From the NCBI GenBank assembly GCA_011455275.1, contig CP015028.1, forward strand, positions 1,028,911 through 1,092,910: DNA of 64,000 nt. The letters run 5' to 3'. Origin of the DNA: Pasteurellaceae bacterium Orientalotternb1 (GTDB taxonomy: Bacteria > Pseudomonadota > Gammaproteobacteria > Enterobacterales > Pasteurellaceae). Shown piece after piece: positions 18,784 to 28,074 of this stretch (within the stretch, counting starts at the first letter, position 1; each line of letters opens with the position of its first letter). The position numbers were made by a program, and so were the translations under genes. The notes below the pieces were generated by a model. It was not told the origin of the DNA, did no database searches, and worked only from the letters and a program-made list of their open reading frames with translations.

Positions 18784-21087
18784 TTACTTCTTCCAATTCT
18801 TCAACGCATCGGCAAAGGCGTTGTTGCCGAAGGTTTGGCGTTCTTGCCTTGGTGAGCGGTCGGTTCTTTCATTTTTCTTGCGAGGTTGTCCGTTTTCGCT
18901 ATCGTGAGCTTTATCGTCTAACCGCATAGTCAGAGCAATACGTTTGCGTTGCACGTCCACTTCCAGCACTTTCACTTTCACTACATCGCCTGTTTTCACC
19001 ACTTTGTGCGGGTCGTCCACGAAACTGTTAGAAAGCATTGAGATATGCACCAAGCCGTCTTGATGCACGCCAATATCCACAAAAGCCCCGAAGTTGGTTA
19101 CGTTGGTGATCGTCCCTTCTAAAATCATTCCCGCTTTGAGATCGGCGATCTCTTCCACGCCGTCCATAAAGGTCGCGGTTTTGAACTCGCCTCGCGGATC
19201 TCGCCCTGGTTTTTCCAACTCTTTAAAAATGTCATTAACGGTGGGTAAGCCGAATTGTTCATCAACGAAATCGTTGGCGTGCAGGCTGTGGATTTTGGTG
19301 CTGTTGCCCATCAACTCATTGAGAGTGCTAGCGGTCGCTTGCAGGATTTTTTCGACCACAGGGTAAGCCTCGGGGTGAACACTTGACGCATCAAGCGGGT
19401 TTTTCCCGCCTAAAATTCGCATAAAGCCTGCACACTGCTCAAAGGCTTTCGGGCCGAGACGGGGCACTTTTTTGAGTTCGGTACGGCTTTCAAAACGCCC
19501 GTTTTCATCACGGTACGCCACGATATTTTGAGCCAACGTTTTGCTCATTCCCGCCACTCGAGCCAATAGTGGGGCGGAAGCGGTGTTCAAATCCACGCCT
19601 ACCGCATTTACGCAATCTTCTACCACCGCATCTAATTTACGAGCCAGTTGCGACTGGTTCACATCGTGCTGATATTGTCCCACGCCAATGGCTTTCGGTT
19701 CGATTTTGACCAGCTCCGCCAACGGATCTTGCAAACGGCGAGCAATGGAAACCGCCCCACGCAGGGAAACATCAAGGGTTGGAAACTCGGCGGCGGCTAG
19801 CTCTGAAGCGGAATAGACCGATGCCCCTGCTTCGCTCACCACTACGGTTTGTGGTTTCCAATCGCCATACTGCTTAATCACTGCTTTGGCGAAGCGTTCC
19901 GTTTCCCGTGAAGCCGTGCCGTTGCCGATTGCAATCAGATCCACATTATGCTTTTTGCCAAGCGCGTAAAGCATTTTGCCTGCCCCAAGAGGATCGCTGG
20001 TGTGGGGATAGATCGTTGCAGTGTCGAGCAATTTGCCCGTGTTATCCACCACCGCCACTTTCACCCCCGTGCGTAGCCCAGGGTCTAACCCCATCGTATT
20101 TCTCGCCCCCGCTGGGGCAGCCATCAACAACGCTGACAAATTACGGGCAAACACATCAATGGCTTCGTCTTCCGCTTTTTCACGCAAACTGCCCATTAAA
20201 TCCGTTTCGAGGTGAAGCAATAATTTGATTTTCCACGTCCAGCTAATCACCTGTGCACGCCAACTGTCCGCAGGCTGTTGGTGAAAACTCACGCCTAAAT
20301 GCTCACGGATAATCTCTTCGCAATAGCTGGCACGGCTGTTTTCTTCCGCCTCGGGGTCGGCATTGAGTGAAAGGGACAAAATGCCCTCATTGCGTCCACG
20401 GAACATCGCTAACGCACGGTGAGACGGCACATTTTTAAACGGCTCGCTGTGGGCGAAATAATCACGGAATTTCTCGCCTTCCTCTTCCTTGCCTTCCAGC
20501 ACCTTCGCTTCAAGGGTGGCATTAGCGGTCAGATAATGGCGTAATTTTGCAATCAGTTCGGCATCTTCCGCAAAGCGTTCCATTAAGATATATCTCGCCC
20601 CATCGAGTGCCGATTTCACGTCTGCCACGCCTTTTTCCGCATCGACATAGTTTTCCGCTGCCATTTCAGGCGTTTGGCTTGGATCGTTCCAAAGACTGTC
20701 CGCCAAAGGTTCAAGCCCCGCTTCGATCGCCATTTGCCCACGGGTTCGGCGTTTCGGTTTATACGGCAGATAGAGATCTTCTAACTCGGTTTTGCTTTCC
20801 GTTTGCTCAATTTTGGCACGCAACTCGTCGGTTAATTTGCCCTGCTCTTCAATGGATTTCAGAATCGTTTGACGGCGGTCGTTTAGCTCACGCAGATAAA
20901 GCAAGCGAGTTTCAAAATGGCGAAGTTGGGTGTCGTCCAACCCGCCTGTAACTTCTTTACGATAACGGGCGATAAACGGAATGGTATTCCCCTCGTCCAG
21001 CAACGTCATCGCAGCAAGAATTTGTTCCGAACGCACCGCGAGTTCCGCAGCGATAATTTGGCTGATTTGATGATTGAGATCAGTCAT
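18784..21087 (-). CDS. tex: Transcription accessory protein Tex (S1 RNA-binding)
   Basis: Cytoplasmic nucleic-acid-binding protein of 767 residues related to eukaryotic Spt6. Domains in order: N-terminal helix-turn-helix region ([19 protein letters not shown]), YqgF-like domain with [18 protein letters not shown], helix-hairpin-helix domain with [19 protein letters not shown], and a C-terminal S1 domain with [19 protein letters not shown]. The last 40 residues are charged and disordered ([16 protein letters not shown]). No operon partner; flanked on both sides by intergenic repeats. Confidence 0.96.
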   Translation of the reverse strand: MTDLNHQISQIIAAELAVRSEQILAAMTLLDEGNTIPFIARYRKEVTGGLDDTQLRHFETRLLYLRELNDRRQTILKSIEEQGKLTDELRAKIEQTESKTELEDLYLPYKPKRRTRGQMAIEAGLEPLADSLWNDPSQTPEMAAENYVDAEKGVADVKSALDGARYILMERFAEDAELIAKLRHYLTANATLEAKVLEGKEEEGEKFRDYFAHSEPFKNVPSHRALAMFRGRNEGILSLSLNADPEAEENSRASYCEEIIREHLGVSFHQQPADSWRAQVISWTWKIKLLLHLETDLMGSLREKAEDEAIDVFARNLSALLMAAPAGARNTMGLDPGLRTGVKVAVVDNTGKLLDTATIYPHTSDPLGAGKMLYALGKKHNVDLIAIGNGTASRETERFAKAVIKQYGDWKPQTVVVSEAGASVYSASELAAAEFPTLDVSLRGAVSIARRLQDPLAELVKIEPKAIGVGQYQHDVNQSQLARKLDAVVEDCVNAVGVDLNTASAPLLARVAGMSKTLAQNIVAYRDENGRFESRTELKKVPRLGPKAFEQCAGFMRILGGKNPLDASSVHPEAYPVVEKILQATASTLNELMGNSTKIHSLHANDFVDEQFGLPTVNDIFKELEKPGRDPRGEFKTATFMDGVEEIADLKAGMILEGTITNVTNFGAFVDIGVHQDGLVHISMLSNSFVDDPHKVVKTGDVVKVKVLEVDVQRKRIALTMRLDDKAHDSENGQPRKKNERTDRSPRQERQTFGNNAFADALKNWKK

Positions 21088-21118
21088 TTGTTTTTCCTTT
21101 GTTTAATAATTCTGCTCT

Positions 21119-21203
21119 GATGGTGCCCGTGTCCCACGGGTGCCTGAACACCATAGAAATCCCATAATTTAACAAGGACACCCGTGAGGACACGGGCACC
21201 ATC
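21119..21203. repeat. Intergenic inverted repeat, GTGCCCGTGTCC family
   Basis: GATGGTGCCCGTGTCCCACGG on the left is an inverted, nearly exact copy of the right arm ending CACGGGCACCATC, differing by one indel. It differs in sequence from the GGCGGACACAC elements. On the minus strand it directly follows the transporter gene at 21205 and could end that transcript. Confidence 0.75.
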
Positions 21204-21204
21204 A

Positions 21205-22119
21205 TTAGGAGTCTTTTCTTTTTATTTTCAATAAACCCAACGCCACACTCGCCCCGAAAATCACCACAACGGCAAATAGCATTTGCATCAACGAAACCGT
21301 TTCGCCAAGGAAAAGATAGGCGATGAGGGCGGTGGAAAGGGGAAGTAGTAGCTCTAAAATTTGATAGGTGATAATGCCCTGCTTTTGAATAATGTGGAAC
21401 GCCAAAATCATTCCTGCGGTAATACCGTAAACGCCAACCAGCAACAAACTGATGAGAAATAGAGGCGAAAGGTGGTGAAGGGCTTGAATGTTGTCCGTGT
21501 GGTAACTGGCGAAGAGGCTGATAAAAGCAGTGCTTAATGCGGTAAAGCTACTGAGGGTGAAGACGTTAATTTTGTTGTTGGTGAACTTCACCACTAAATT
21601 TTGAACGTTACGAATGGTGATAGAAAGCAATAAAAACAGTGAACCTGCTAAAAAACTATCGCCTAATTCCACACTTTTTCCCTGCCAAATAAAGCCTAAA
21701 CAGCCGAAAAGCGTGAGAAAACAGCCAATCCAAAAGGTTTTACTTCGCATTTTTTGACGTTCATCTTCAAAAAAAAGCCCTGCAATCAACACGCCAAAGG
21801 GCATCGAAATCACGCCAAAAATGGCGGCGGTAATGGCATTGGTGCGTGATGCCCCTTCTAAATAAAAGAACATATTGGCACACATTAACACGCCTACAAG
21901 CAGGGCGATGGCGAGCAATTTCGGCGTTTTTAGCAAATTTAACAGAGCAGAGCGATATTTCCACCACACCCATGCAAACAGCACCACCGCTCCCGACAAA
22001 AATCGTAATCCGTTATTGTTCAACGTATCTAACTGCGTGCTGAAATAGCGTAATAACACAATGTTTACGCCAATCGCAAAAACATAAAACAGGTTAAGCA
22101 ATAAGGGATTGTTCCACAT
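21205..22119 (-). CDS. EamA/DMT superfamily transporter
   Basis: 304-residue inner-membrane protein with about ten helices in two EamA-type halves (roughly 1-140 and 150-300), the drug/metabolite transporter layout. Segments such as LRFLSGAVVLFAWVWWKYRS after the second helix, FYLEGASRTNAITAAIFGVI in helix 4, and the second-half LLPLSTALIAYLFLGET are typical. Substrate cannot be predicted; members export amino acids, metabolites or drugs. Divergent from the flavoprotein gene at 22200 with an 80-base shared upstream region. Confidence 0.85.
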   Translation of the reverse strand: MWNNPLLLNLFYVFAIGVNIVLLRYFSTQLDTLNNNGLRFLSGAVVLFAWVWWKYRSALLNLLKTPKLLAIALLVGVLMCANMFFYLEGASRTNAITAAIFGVISMPFGVLIAGLFFEDERQKMRSKTFWIGCFLTLFGCLGFIWQGKSVELGDSFLAGSLFLLLSITIRNVQNLVVKFTNNKINVFTLSSFTALSTAFISLFASYHTDNIQALHHLSPLFLISLLLVGVYGITAGMILAFHIIQKQGIITYQILELLLPLSTALIAYLFLGETVSLMQMLFAVVVIFGASVALGLLKIKRKDS

Positions 22120-22199
22120 CGTCCGTTAATCCGTATAAAATAGCGAGAGATGGGCTATTTTAGCCGTAACACTCACAATTGGAAAGAAAAAGGGCAGAA

Positions 22200-23393
22200 A
22201 TGAAACAGTATGATGTGGTTGTCATCGGGGCGGGGGCGGCAGGACTTTTTTGTGCCGCACAACTCGGGCAAGGGGGAAAGCGGGTCGCCGTGTTGGATAA
22301 TGGTAAAAAAATTGGGCGGAAAATTTTGATGTCGGGCGGTGGCTTTTGCAATTTCACCAATTTGGACGTAACACCAAGCCACTATTTGAGCCAAAACTGC
22401 CATTTCGTCAAATCCGCCCTTTCTCGCTACACCAACTGGGATTTTATTTCGCTGGTCGCCAGCTACGGCATCGCCTATCACGAAAAAGAGTTAGGGCAGC
22501 TGTTCTGCGATGAGAGTTCGCAGCAGATTGTCGATTTGCTACAAGCTGAATGCGACAAAGGCAAGGTCGAGATTGTGCTGCGACAAGCGGTCATTTCCGT
22601 GCAAAAATTTGCAAGTGGGTTTGAAATTCAAACTGCAAACGAAACCTACCAGACAGAACATTTAGTGATTGCCACGGGCGGTTTGTCGATGGCAGGGCTT
22701 GGGGCATCACCGTTTGGCTATAAAATCGCCGAGCAGTTTGGCATTCCTGTTGTCCCCGTACGTGCCAGCCTAGTGCCGTTTACTTGGAAAGAGAGCGATA
22801 AGCCGTTTGCCACCCTTTCGGGTATTTCGTTGCCTGTTTCGGTCACTAATCGCAATAAAACCTTTCAGAATCAACTGCTTTTCACTCATCGAGGTTTGTC
22901 TGGTCCTGCGATTTTGCAGATCTCAAATTATTGGGAGATGAACGAAACGGTAGAAATTGATCTGCTTCCCACGGAAAATATTGTCGAGATTTTGCAACAA
23001 CTTCGCCAATCTTCGCCTAAATTACAGCTAAAAACCGTGTTATCACGCTATCTGCCGAAAAAATTAGTGGAGTTATGGCTTGAGCAAAAAATGGTAAAAG
23101 ATCAGACCATCGCCCAATTGAGCAAAGCCGAACTCGCATTTCTCAATGATTTTATTCACCACTGGTATTTCTTACCCAACGGTACCGAAGGTTATCGCAC
23201 CGCTGAAGTGACGATGGGCGGGGTCGATACCGACTATATTTCTTCGCAAACGATGGAAGCAAAAAATGTGCAAGGCTTGTATTTTATCGGTGAAGTGCTG
23301 GATGTCACGGGCTGGCTCGGCGGCTATAATTTCCAATGGGCGTGGTCGTCTGCTGCCGCTTGTGCTAAAGGAATTTTGGCGAAGTTAGCATAA
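22200..23393 (+). CDS. HI0933/YhiN (BaiN/RdsA) family flavoprotein
   Basis: 397-residue NAD(P)/FAD-dependent oxidoreductase of unknown physiological substrate. The N terminus MKQYDVVVIGAGAAGLFCA is a dinucleotide-binding motif with GAGAAG at residues 10-15; GRKILMSGGGFCNFTNLD follows, a hallmark of this family, and the C-terminal FAD segment is LYFIGEVLDVTGWLGGYNFQ. ATG at 22200 is used because the binding motif must be close to the N terminus; an upstream TTG would add seven charged residues. The gene carries an internal uptake word near 22583 and ends directly in an inverted uptake pair. Confidence 0.92.
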   Translation: MKQYDVVVIGAGAAGLFCAAQLGQGGKRVAVLDNGKKIGRKILMSGGGFCNFTNLDVTPSHYLSQNCHFVKSALSRYTNWDFISLVASYGIAYHEKELGQLFCDESSQQIVDLLQAECDKGKVEIVLRQAVISVQKFASGFEIQTANETYQTEHLVIATGGLSMAGLGASPFGYKIAEQFGIPVVPVRASLVPFTWKESDKPFATLSGISLPVSVTNRNKTFQNQLLFTHRGLSGPAILQISNYWEMNETVEIDLLPTENIVEILQQLRQSSPKLQLKTVLSRYLPKKLVELWLEQKMVKDQTIAQLSKAELAFLNDFIHHWYFLPNGTEGYRTAEVTMGGVDTDYISSQTMEAKNVQGLYFIGEVLDVTGWLGGYNFQWAWSSAAACAKGILAKLA

Positions 23394-23457
23394 CAAGCGG
23401 TCACTTCTGCCAGATTTTTTGCAAATTGCAAAAAATTCAACGGAACTGACCGCTTGT
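23393..23457. repeat. Inverted uptake-signal pair after the flavoprotein gene
   Basis: ACAAGCGGTC (23393-23402) and GACCGCTTGT (23448-23457) face each other with TTTTTTGCAAATTGC between; the arms extend beyond the ten-base word (ACTTCTG against CGGAACT). The first arm begins on the last base of the stop codon. Likely doubles as a terminator. Confidence 0.8.
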
Positions 23458-23532
23458 TGGGTGACAATTACTTTAAATTTGTTAGTAAATTGTTTGTTTG
23501 AATTTAATTTGTTGATAATTATTCTCAAAAGG

Positions 23533-23546
23533 TTGATGTAGATCAT
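23533..23546 (+). promoter_or_regulatory. FNR-like site upstream of adhE
   Basis: TTGAT-GTAG-ATCAT matches nine of ten positions of the FNR/ANR consensus TTGAT-N4-ATCAA. It lies 94 bases before the adhE ATG, a suitable place for anaerobic activation of a fermentation gene. Site call is by eye. Confidence 0.6.
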
Positions 23547-23639
23547 AAGTTGAGCTGAATTTATGCGATTTTTGCAGTCTTTTCACTCCAAATGAATAAT
23601 AATTTCGCCAGTTAAATTATTTATTGAAAGGAAAATACG

Positions 23640-26255
23640 ATGGCTAAAATTGAAAAAACAGCCCTAGTTTATGATGCTCAAGCGGAAGTCAATCAGCTTG
23701 TTGAAAACGGCTTGAAAGCATTGGAGCAATTCCGTTTGCTTGATCAAGAACAGGTCGATTTTATTGTCGCGAAAGCTTCGGTAGCGGCACTCGATCAGCA
23801 CGGTGTCTTAGCCTTGCACGCCGTGGAAGAAACAGGACGTGGCGTGTTTGAAGACAAAGCTACCAAAAACTTGTTTGCCTGCGAATATGTGGTAAACAAT
23901 ATGCGGCATTTGAAAACCGTTGGCGTAATCAGCGAAGATGATGTCACGGGTATTACCGAAATTGCCGATCCTGTAGGCGTGGTGTGCGGCATCACGCCAA
24001 CGACTAACCCTACTTCCACCACCATTTTCAAAGCATTAATCGCCCTCAAAACTCGCAACCCAATCGTTTTTGCTTTCCATCCTTCTGCTCAACAATGTTC
24101 TGCTCACGCTGCTCGCATTGTACGTGATGCTGCCGTTGCTGCTGGGGCTCCAGACCATTGCGTACAGTGGATTGAAACGCCGTCAATGGAAGGCACGTCT
24201 TTACTTATGAAACACCCTGGCATTGCAACCATTCTTGCAACTGGCGGTAACGCAATGGTGGAAGCCGCCTACTCTTGTGGTAAGCCCGCCTTGGGCGTCG
24301 GGGCGGGGAACGTGCCAGCCTATGTGGAAAAATCAGCGGATCTGAAACAAGCGGTGTATGACATTGTGATGTCGAAATCCTTTGATAACGGGATGATTTG
24401 TGCTTCTGAACAGGCGGCGATTGTGGACAAAGCGATCTATGCGGATTTCATCAAAGAAATGCAGTCCTATGGCGTTTATCTCGTGAATAAAAAAGAGAAA
24501 TCGATGCTCGAAAAATACATTTTCGGGGTCGATAAAGCTGACAAAATGAGCTGTTCTGGGGCGAAATTAAATTCCGCCGTGGTCGGAAAACCTGCAGCTT
24601 GGATTGCAGAACAAGCGGGTTTTTCTGTGCCGAAAAATACCAATATCTTACTGGCGGAATGTAAAGAAGTGGGCGAAAACGAACCGCTTACTCGAGAAAA
24701 ACTCTCACCAGTGTTGGCGTTGCTCACTTCCCATAGCCAAGAAGAAGGCATTTCGTTGGCGGAGCAAATGGTTAATTTCCACGGTTTAGGACACTCGGCG
24801 GCGATTCACACTAAAGATGCACAACTGGCAAAAATCTTCGGCGAGCGAGTGAAGGCGATCCGTGTGATTTGGAACTCGCCATCAACTTTCGGCGGCATCG
24901 GCGATGTGTATAACTCGTTCTTGCCATCACTTACGCTCGGTTGCGGTTCTTATGGCAAAAACGCCGTTGGTAACAACGTGAGTGCAGTCAATCTGTTGAA
25001 TATCAAACGTGTGGGCAGACGGAGAAACAATATGCAGTGGTTTAAAGTGCCATCTAAAATCTATTTTGAGCGGGATTCCATTCAGTACATCAAATCAATG
25101 AAAGATGTGGAACGGGTGATGATTGTAACTGACCGTGCAATGGTTGATCTGGGTTTTGTGGAGAAAATTGCTGAACAGCTGCGTTTACGCAAAAACAAGG
25201 TGACTTATCAGCTATTTGCTGATGTAGAGCCAGATCCATCTATTGAAACGGTTCGCCGTGGTACCGAATTGATGCGTAGCTTCCAGCCAGACACTATTAT
25301 CGCCCTTGGTGGCGGCTCGCCAATGGATGCCGCAAAAGTGATGTGGTTATTCTATGAACAACCTGAAGTCGATTTCCGTGATCTTGTGCAGAAATTTATG
25401 GATATTCGCAAACGGGCCTTCAAATTCCCGCAGTTGGGTCGCAAAGCGAAGTTTGTCGGCATTCCAACCACGTCGGGAACAGGTTCTGAAGTGACCCCAT
25501 TTGCGGTGATCACCGAAGGCAATAAAAAATATCCAATTGCCGACTACTCGCTTACCCCAACCATTGCGATTGTCGATCCTGCGTTAGTGATGACTGTGCC
25601 AGCCCATATTGCTGCCGATACAGGCTTAGACGTGCTGACCCACGCGACTGAAGCCTATGTTTCCACGGTGGCGAACGACTACACCGATGGCTTGGCGTTA
25701 CAAGCGATCAAATTGGTGTTCCAATTCCTTGAAAAATCGGTGAAAGAAGCTGATCCTGAGGCTCGTGAGCGGATGCACAACGCTTCAACCATTGCGGGAA
25801 TGGCGTTTGCCAATGCGTTCTTGGGGATTAATCACTCGATGGCTCACAAAATCGGCGGACGTTTCCATACCGTTCACGGTAGAACCAATGCGATTTTAAT
25901 GCCGCACGTGATTCGCTATAACGGCACTCGCCCAACCAAAGTGGCAACGTGGCCGAAATACAACCACTACAAAGCGGATGAAAAATATCAAGATATTGCC
26001 AGAATGCTTGGCTTGCCTGCTTCAACAGCTGCGGAAGGGGTGGAATCTTACGCCAACGCCGTGACTAAACTGGCGAAGGCTTGTGGTATTAAGATGTCTC
26101 TACGTGAACAAGGTGTGGACGAGCAAGCATTTTTAGCTGCTCGTAAAGAGCTTGCTCTGCTTGCATTCGAAGACCAATGCACTCCCGCGAACCCACGTTT
26201 AGCGATGGTGGAAGATATGGAAGAGATTTTGACTAAGGCGTATTACGGCGAGTAA
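23640..26255 (+). CDS. adhE: Bifunctional acetaldehyde-CoA / alcohol dehydrogenase
   Basis: Reduces acetyl-CoA to acetaldehyde and then ethanol, recycling NADH in anaerobic fermentation; forms filaments (spirosomes) in relatives. 871 residues, the standard length. The N-terminal aldehyde dehydrogenase domain (about 1-440) has GITPTTNPTSTTIFKALIAL and the catalytic cysteine in DNGMICASEQAAI. The C-terminal iron alcohol dehydrogenase domain (about 450-871) has ALGGGSPMDAAKVMW, IPTTSGTGSEVTPFAV and the iron-binding histidines in GINHSMAHKIGGRFHTVHGR. A GAAAGGA ribosome site precedes ATG. An FNR-like site lies upstream and a clear terminator downstream; monocistronic. Confidence 0.97.
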   Translation: MAKIEKTALVYDAQAEVNQLVENGLKALEQFRLLDQEQVDFIVAKASVAALDQHGVLALHAVEETGRGVFEDKATKNLFACEYVVNNMRHLKTVGVISEDDVTGITEIADPVGVVCGITPTTNPTSTTIFKALIALKTRNPIVFAFHPSAQQCSAHAARIVRDAAVAAGAPDHCVQWIETPSMEGTSLLMKHPGIATILATGGNAMVEAAYSCGKPALGVGAGNVPAYVEKSADLKQAVYDIVMSKSFDNGMICASEQAAIVDKAIYADFIKEMQSYGVYLVNKKEKSMLEKYIFGVDKADKMSCSGAKLNSAVVGKPAAWIAEQAGFSVPKNTNILLAECKEVGENEPLTREKLSPVLALLTSHSQEEGISLAEQMVNFHGLGHSAAIHTKDAQLAKIFGERVKAIRVIWNSPSTFGGIGDVYNSFLPSLTLGCGSYGKNAVGNNVSAVNLLNIKRVGRRRNNMQWFKVPSKIYFERDSIQYIKSMKDVERVMIVTDRAMVDLGFVEKIAEQLRLRKNKVTYQLFADVEPDPSIETVRRGTELMRSFQPDTIIALGGGSPMDAAKVMWLFYEQPEVDFRDLVQKFMDIRKRAFKFPQLGRKAKFVGIPTTSGTGSEVTPFAVITEGNKKYPIADYSLTPTIAIVDPALVMTVPAHIAADTGLDVLTHATEAYVSTVANDYTDGLALQAIKLVFQFLEKSVKEADPEARERMHNASTIAGMAFANAFLGINHSMAHKIGGRFHTVHGRTNAILMPHVIRYNGTRPTKVATWPKYNHYKADEKYQDIARMLGLPASTAAEGVESYANAVTKLAKACGIKMSLREQGVDEQAFLAARKELALLAFEDQCTPANPRLAMVEDMEEILTKAYYGE

Positions 26256-26280
26256 TTTCTTCTTAAAATAAATAAAATCA

Positions 26281-26313
26281 AAAGCGATTTATCTCTCGGT
26301 AAATCGCTTTTTT
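26281..26313 (+). terminator. Terminator of adhE
   Basis: AAAGCGATTTA and TAAATCGCTTT form an 11-base stem with an eight-base loop followed by six T, 26 bases after the adhE stop. Confidence 0.9.
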
Positions 26314-26372
26314 GTTTTGCAAAACTTTTGTAGAATCTGACCGCTTGTCAGCGGTCTGTTCTGTTTTCGGCA

Positions 26373-27608
26373 CTACTTGAATAGTGCTTGGTGTTTTTCG
26401 GTCAATAGCGTGACTTCAGGTTCAAAGGCAATAGTCTGTTTTGCTCGTTCAAGAGATTGATTTGCCATTGTCAAAGCGGCATCCGCAATCTCTTTTTCAG
26501 GCACATTTCGCCAAATACCTGCTAGCACTTTTTGCATCACAAGATTTACTTCCAAAATTCCTGCTCCGTCACGAGAAATAGGAGCAAAGCCATCTCGAAT
26601 TAGCTCTTTGCAGTCTAATGGACGAATTGAAAGGCGATCGTATTCTGCTTTTTCCTGTTCCGTTTGCGTATCATTAAGTAGCAAAGACATCATAATTGTC
26701 ATCACATTGATTGCTGTGCCAGGGTCATTCACCGCAGGGGATAATGCCCGTTGTGCGGCTTCACTTAGCACGATAAATGCCCACGCAGGATCTTGTGCAA
26801 AGGTTCTTTCTTGTGAGAACACAAAGCAATCTTGTATTTGCTTGTGTTCTTCAATTCTACCTTCAACAAAGCAAAGCGTAGTATCTGGTGTGATTAGTTC
26901 ACCAGGGCGAAGATCAATATGGATCTGGCTTTCAGATTTCTCCGCAAGACGTTGCAATGTCTGTATATCAATGTGCGTAAGATAGCCTGAATGCTCTGCT
27001 TTCACGGTTTCCATATTGAGAGTCGGTTGAAAAGAGAGTGCTGCTCCCATTGTTGGCGATTTGCGGTATTGCGTAAGCGATTGTTCCGCTGCATGATGAA
27101 TTTTCGTCAGCGTATTTCCCAAACGCCCAAGTTGGGATAGGGTATAAACCCAGCGGATCAAGGTTACGATTAAATAGACGAGGACCGCTACGGTGCTAAT
27201 GAAAAGTACAAATCGTCCGTTTTGTTCGTAAAAACCCATACCTAATGCGGTTTTGGCAATGATGGCATAGATAAACGCACAGATAAAACTGCTGATTGCC
27301 GTGCGTGTACTTCTATCATCCATAACTAAATCAATCGCTCTTGGTGTAGCACTATTGGCAGCCGCAGCAAATGCCGAAACCATAACCGAGAGCGAGAAAG
27401 TGCTTACGGCGAGCATACTGGATGCAACAACGTTGAGTAGGCTATCAAGAGTTTCTTGTGTAATATCGGGAAGAATATCCGCTTTTAATGTTCTTGCCCC
27501 TAAACGCAGTGAGAACACAAAAATGACGGTGACGACAGTCCAATAGGTTGGTGTTACCCATAATTGATTGCTTGGTTTTTTGAAGGCAAGTAGCCATTTG
27601 TAAAACAT
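26373..27608 (-). CDS. DUF2254 membrane protein
   Basis: 411-residue inner-membrane protein of the uncharacterised DUF2254 family. Four membrane helices lie in the first 160 residues or so, including SMLAVSTFSLSVMVSAFAAA and RTAISSFICAFIYAIIAKTA; the rest is a soluble domain with the conserved AQRALSPAVNDPGTAINVM. I start at 27608 (MFYKWLLAFKK) because AAGGAG lies seven to eight bases upstream; an earlier in-frame start at 27647 lacks a ribosome site. Monocistronic and convergent with adhE. Function unknown. Confidence 0.85.
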   Translation of the reverse strand: MFYKWLLAFKKPSNQLWVTPTYWTVVTVIFVFSLRLGARTLKADILPDITQETLDSLLNVVASSMLAVSTFSLSVMVSAFAAAANSATPRAIDLVMDDRSTRTAISSFICAFIYAIIAKTALGMGFYEQNGRFVLFISTVAVLVYLIVTLIRWVYTLSQLGRLGNTLTKIHHAAEQSLTQYRKSPTMGAALSFQPTLNMETVKAEHSGYLTHIDIQTLQRLAEKSESQIHIDLRPGELITPDTTLCFVEGRIEEHKQIQDCFVFSQERTFAQDPAWAFIVLSEAAQRALSPAVNDPGTAINVMTIMMSLLLNDTQTEQEKAEYDRLSIRPLDCKELIRDGFAPISRDGAGILEVNLVMQKVLAGIWRNVPEKEIADAALTMANQSLERAKQTIAFEPEVTLLTEKHQALFK

Positions 27609-27770
27609 ATTTCCACTCCTTGTTTTTGGAATGAAAGTGTACTGCAAGGATAATTTCTCGTCACTTGATATTTATTAAGGTGGCATATTGACGAATCAAA
27701 AAGAGTTGCTAAAATCCGCAGCTCTTTTTTCATTTATTTCACAGAAAAAAGAAAATGTTCGGATGAAGAT

Positions 27771-27941
27771 AGCTGGAGAGTGGGGAGCACCCCACACCGA
27801 CGAGGTAAACTCTTTCAGGTGCAACAGCGAGGACAGCTATTGGACGAACCCTTGGAGAGATCCACTCTGCGATGGCAGAAAATGGACGCCGAAGGCGAAA
27901 GCGGCAAATGCCGTGAAACGCTCAGGCAAAAGGACAGGGGA
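27771..27941 (+). ncRNA. Tandem glycine riboswitch
   Basis: Two consecutive glycine aptamers are readable. Aptamer I (27771-27838) has the conserved TGGAGAG, ACACCGACGAGGTAAACTC, TTTCAGGT and GAGGACAGCT, with AGCT closing helices at each end. Aptamer II (about 27848-27941) repeats the plan with CTTGGAGAG, GACGCCGAAGGCGAAAGC, CTCAGGCAAAAGGACAGGGG. They are joined by a short linker, the usual arrangement for cooperative glycine sensing. The next gene is an AGCS sodium/amino-acid symporter, a known target class. Because the gene imports the ligand, an OFF switch is expected: glycine binding should favour the hairpin at 28001-28037. Small open frames across this stretch are not genes. Confidence 0.93.
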
Positions 27942-28000
27942 GAAAAGTTTTCAACAAGCGGTCAGATTCGCTTTAGATCTTGCAAATTGCACAGATCCTT

Positions 28001-28037
28001 TCCCCCTTTGAAAAAGGTGGGCTTAGGGGGATTTCTT
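28001..28037 (+). terminator. Predicted expression-platform hairpin of the glycine riboswitch
   Basis: TCCCCC (28001-28006) pairs with GGGGGA (28026-28031) around an AAAGGTGGGCTTA loop and is followed by the T-rich ATTTCTTTTC. It lies between the aptamers and the symporter start. An uptake word occurs between aptamer II and this hairpin at about 27953-27962. Its use as an intrinsic terminator is inferred. Confidence 0.6.
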
Positions 28038-28074
28038 TTCTTTCCTTGTAAGCATTTTTTACGAGGAATATCAA

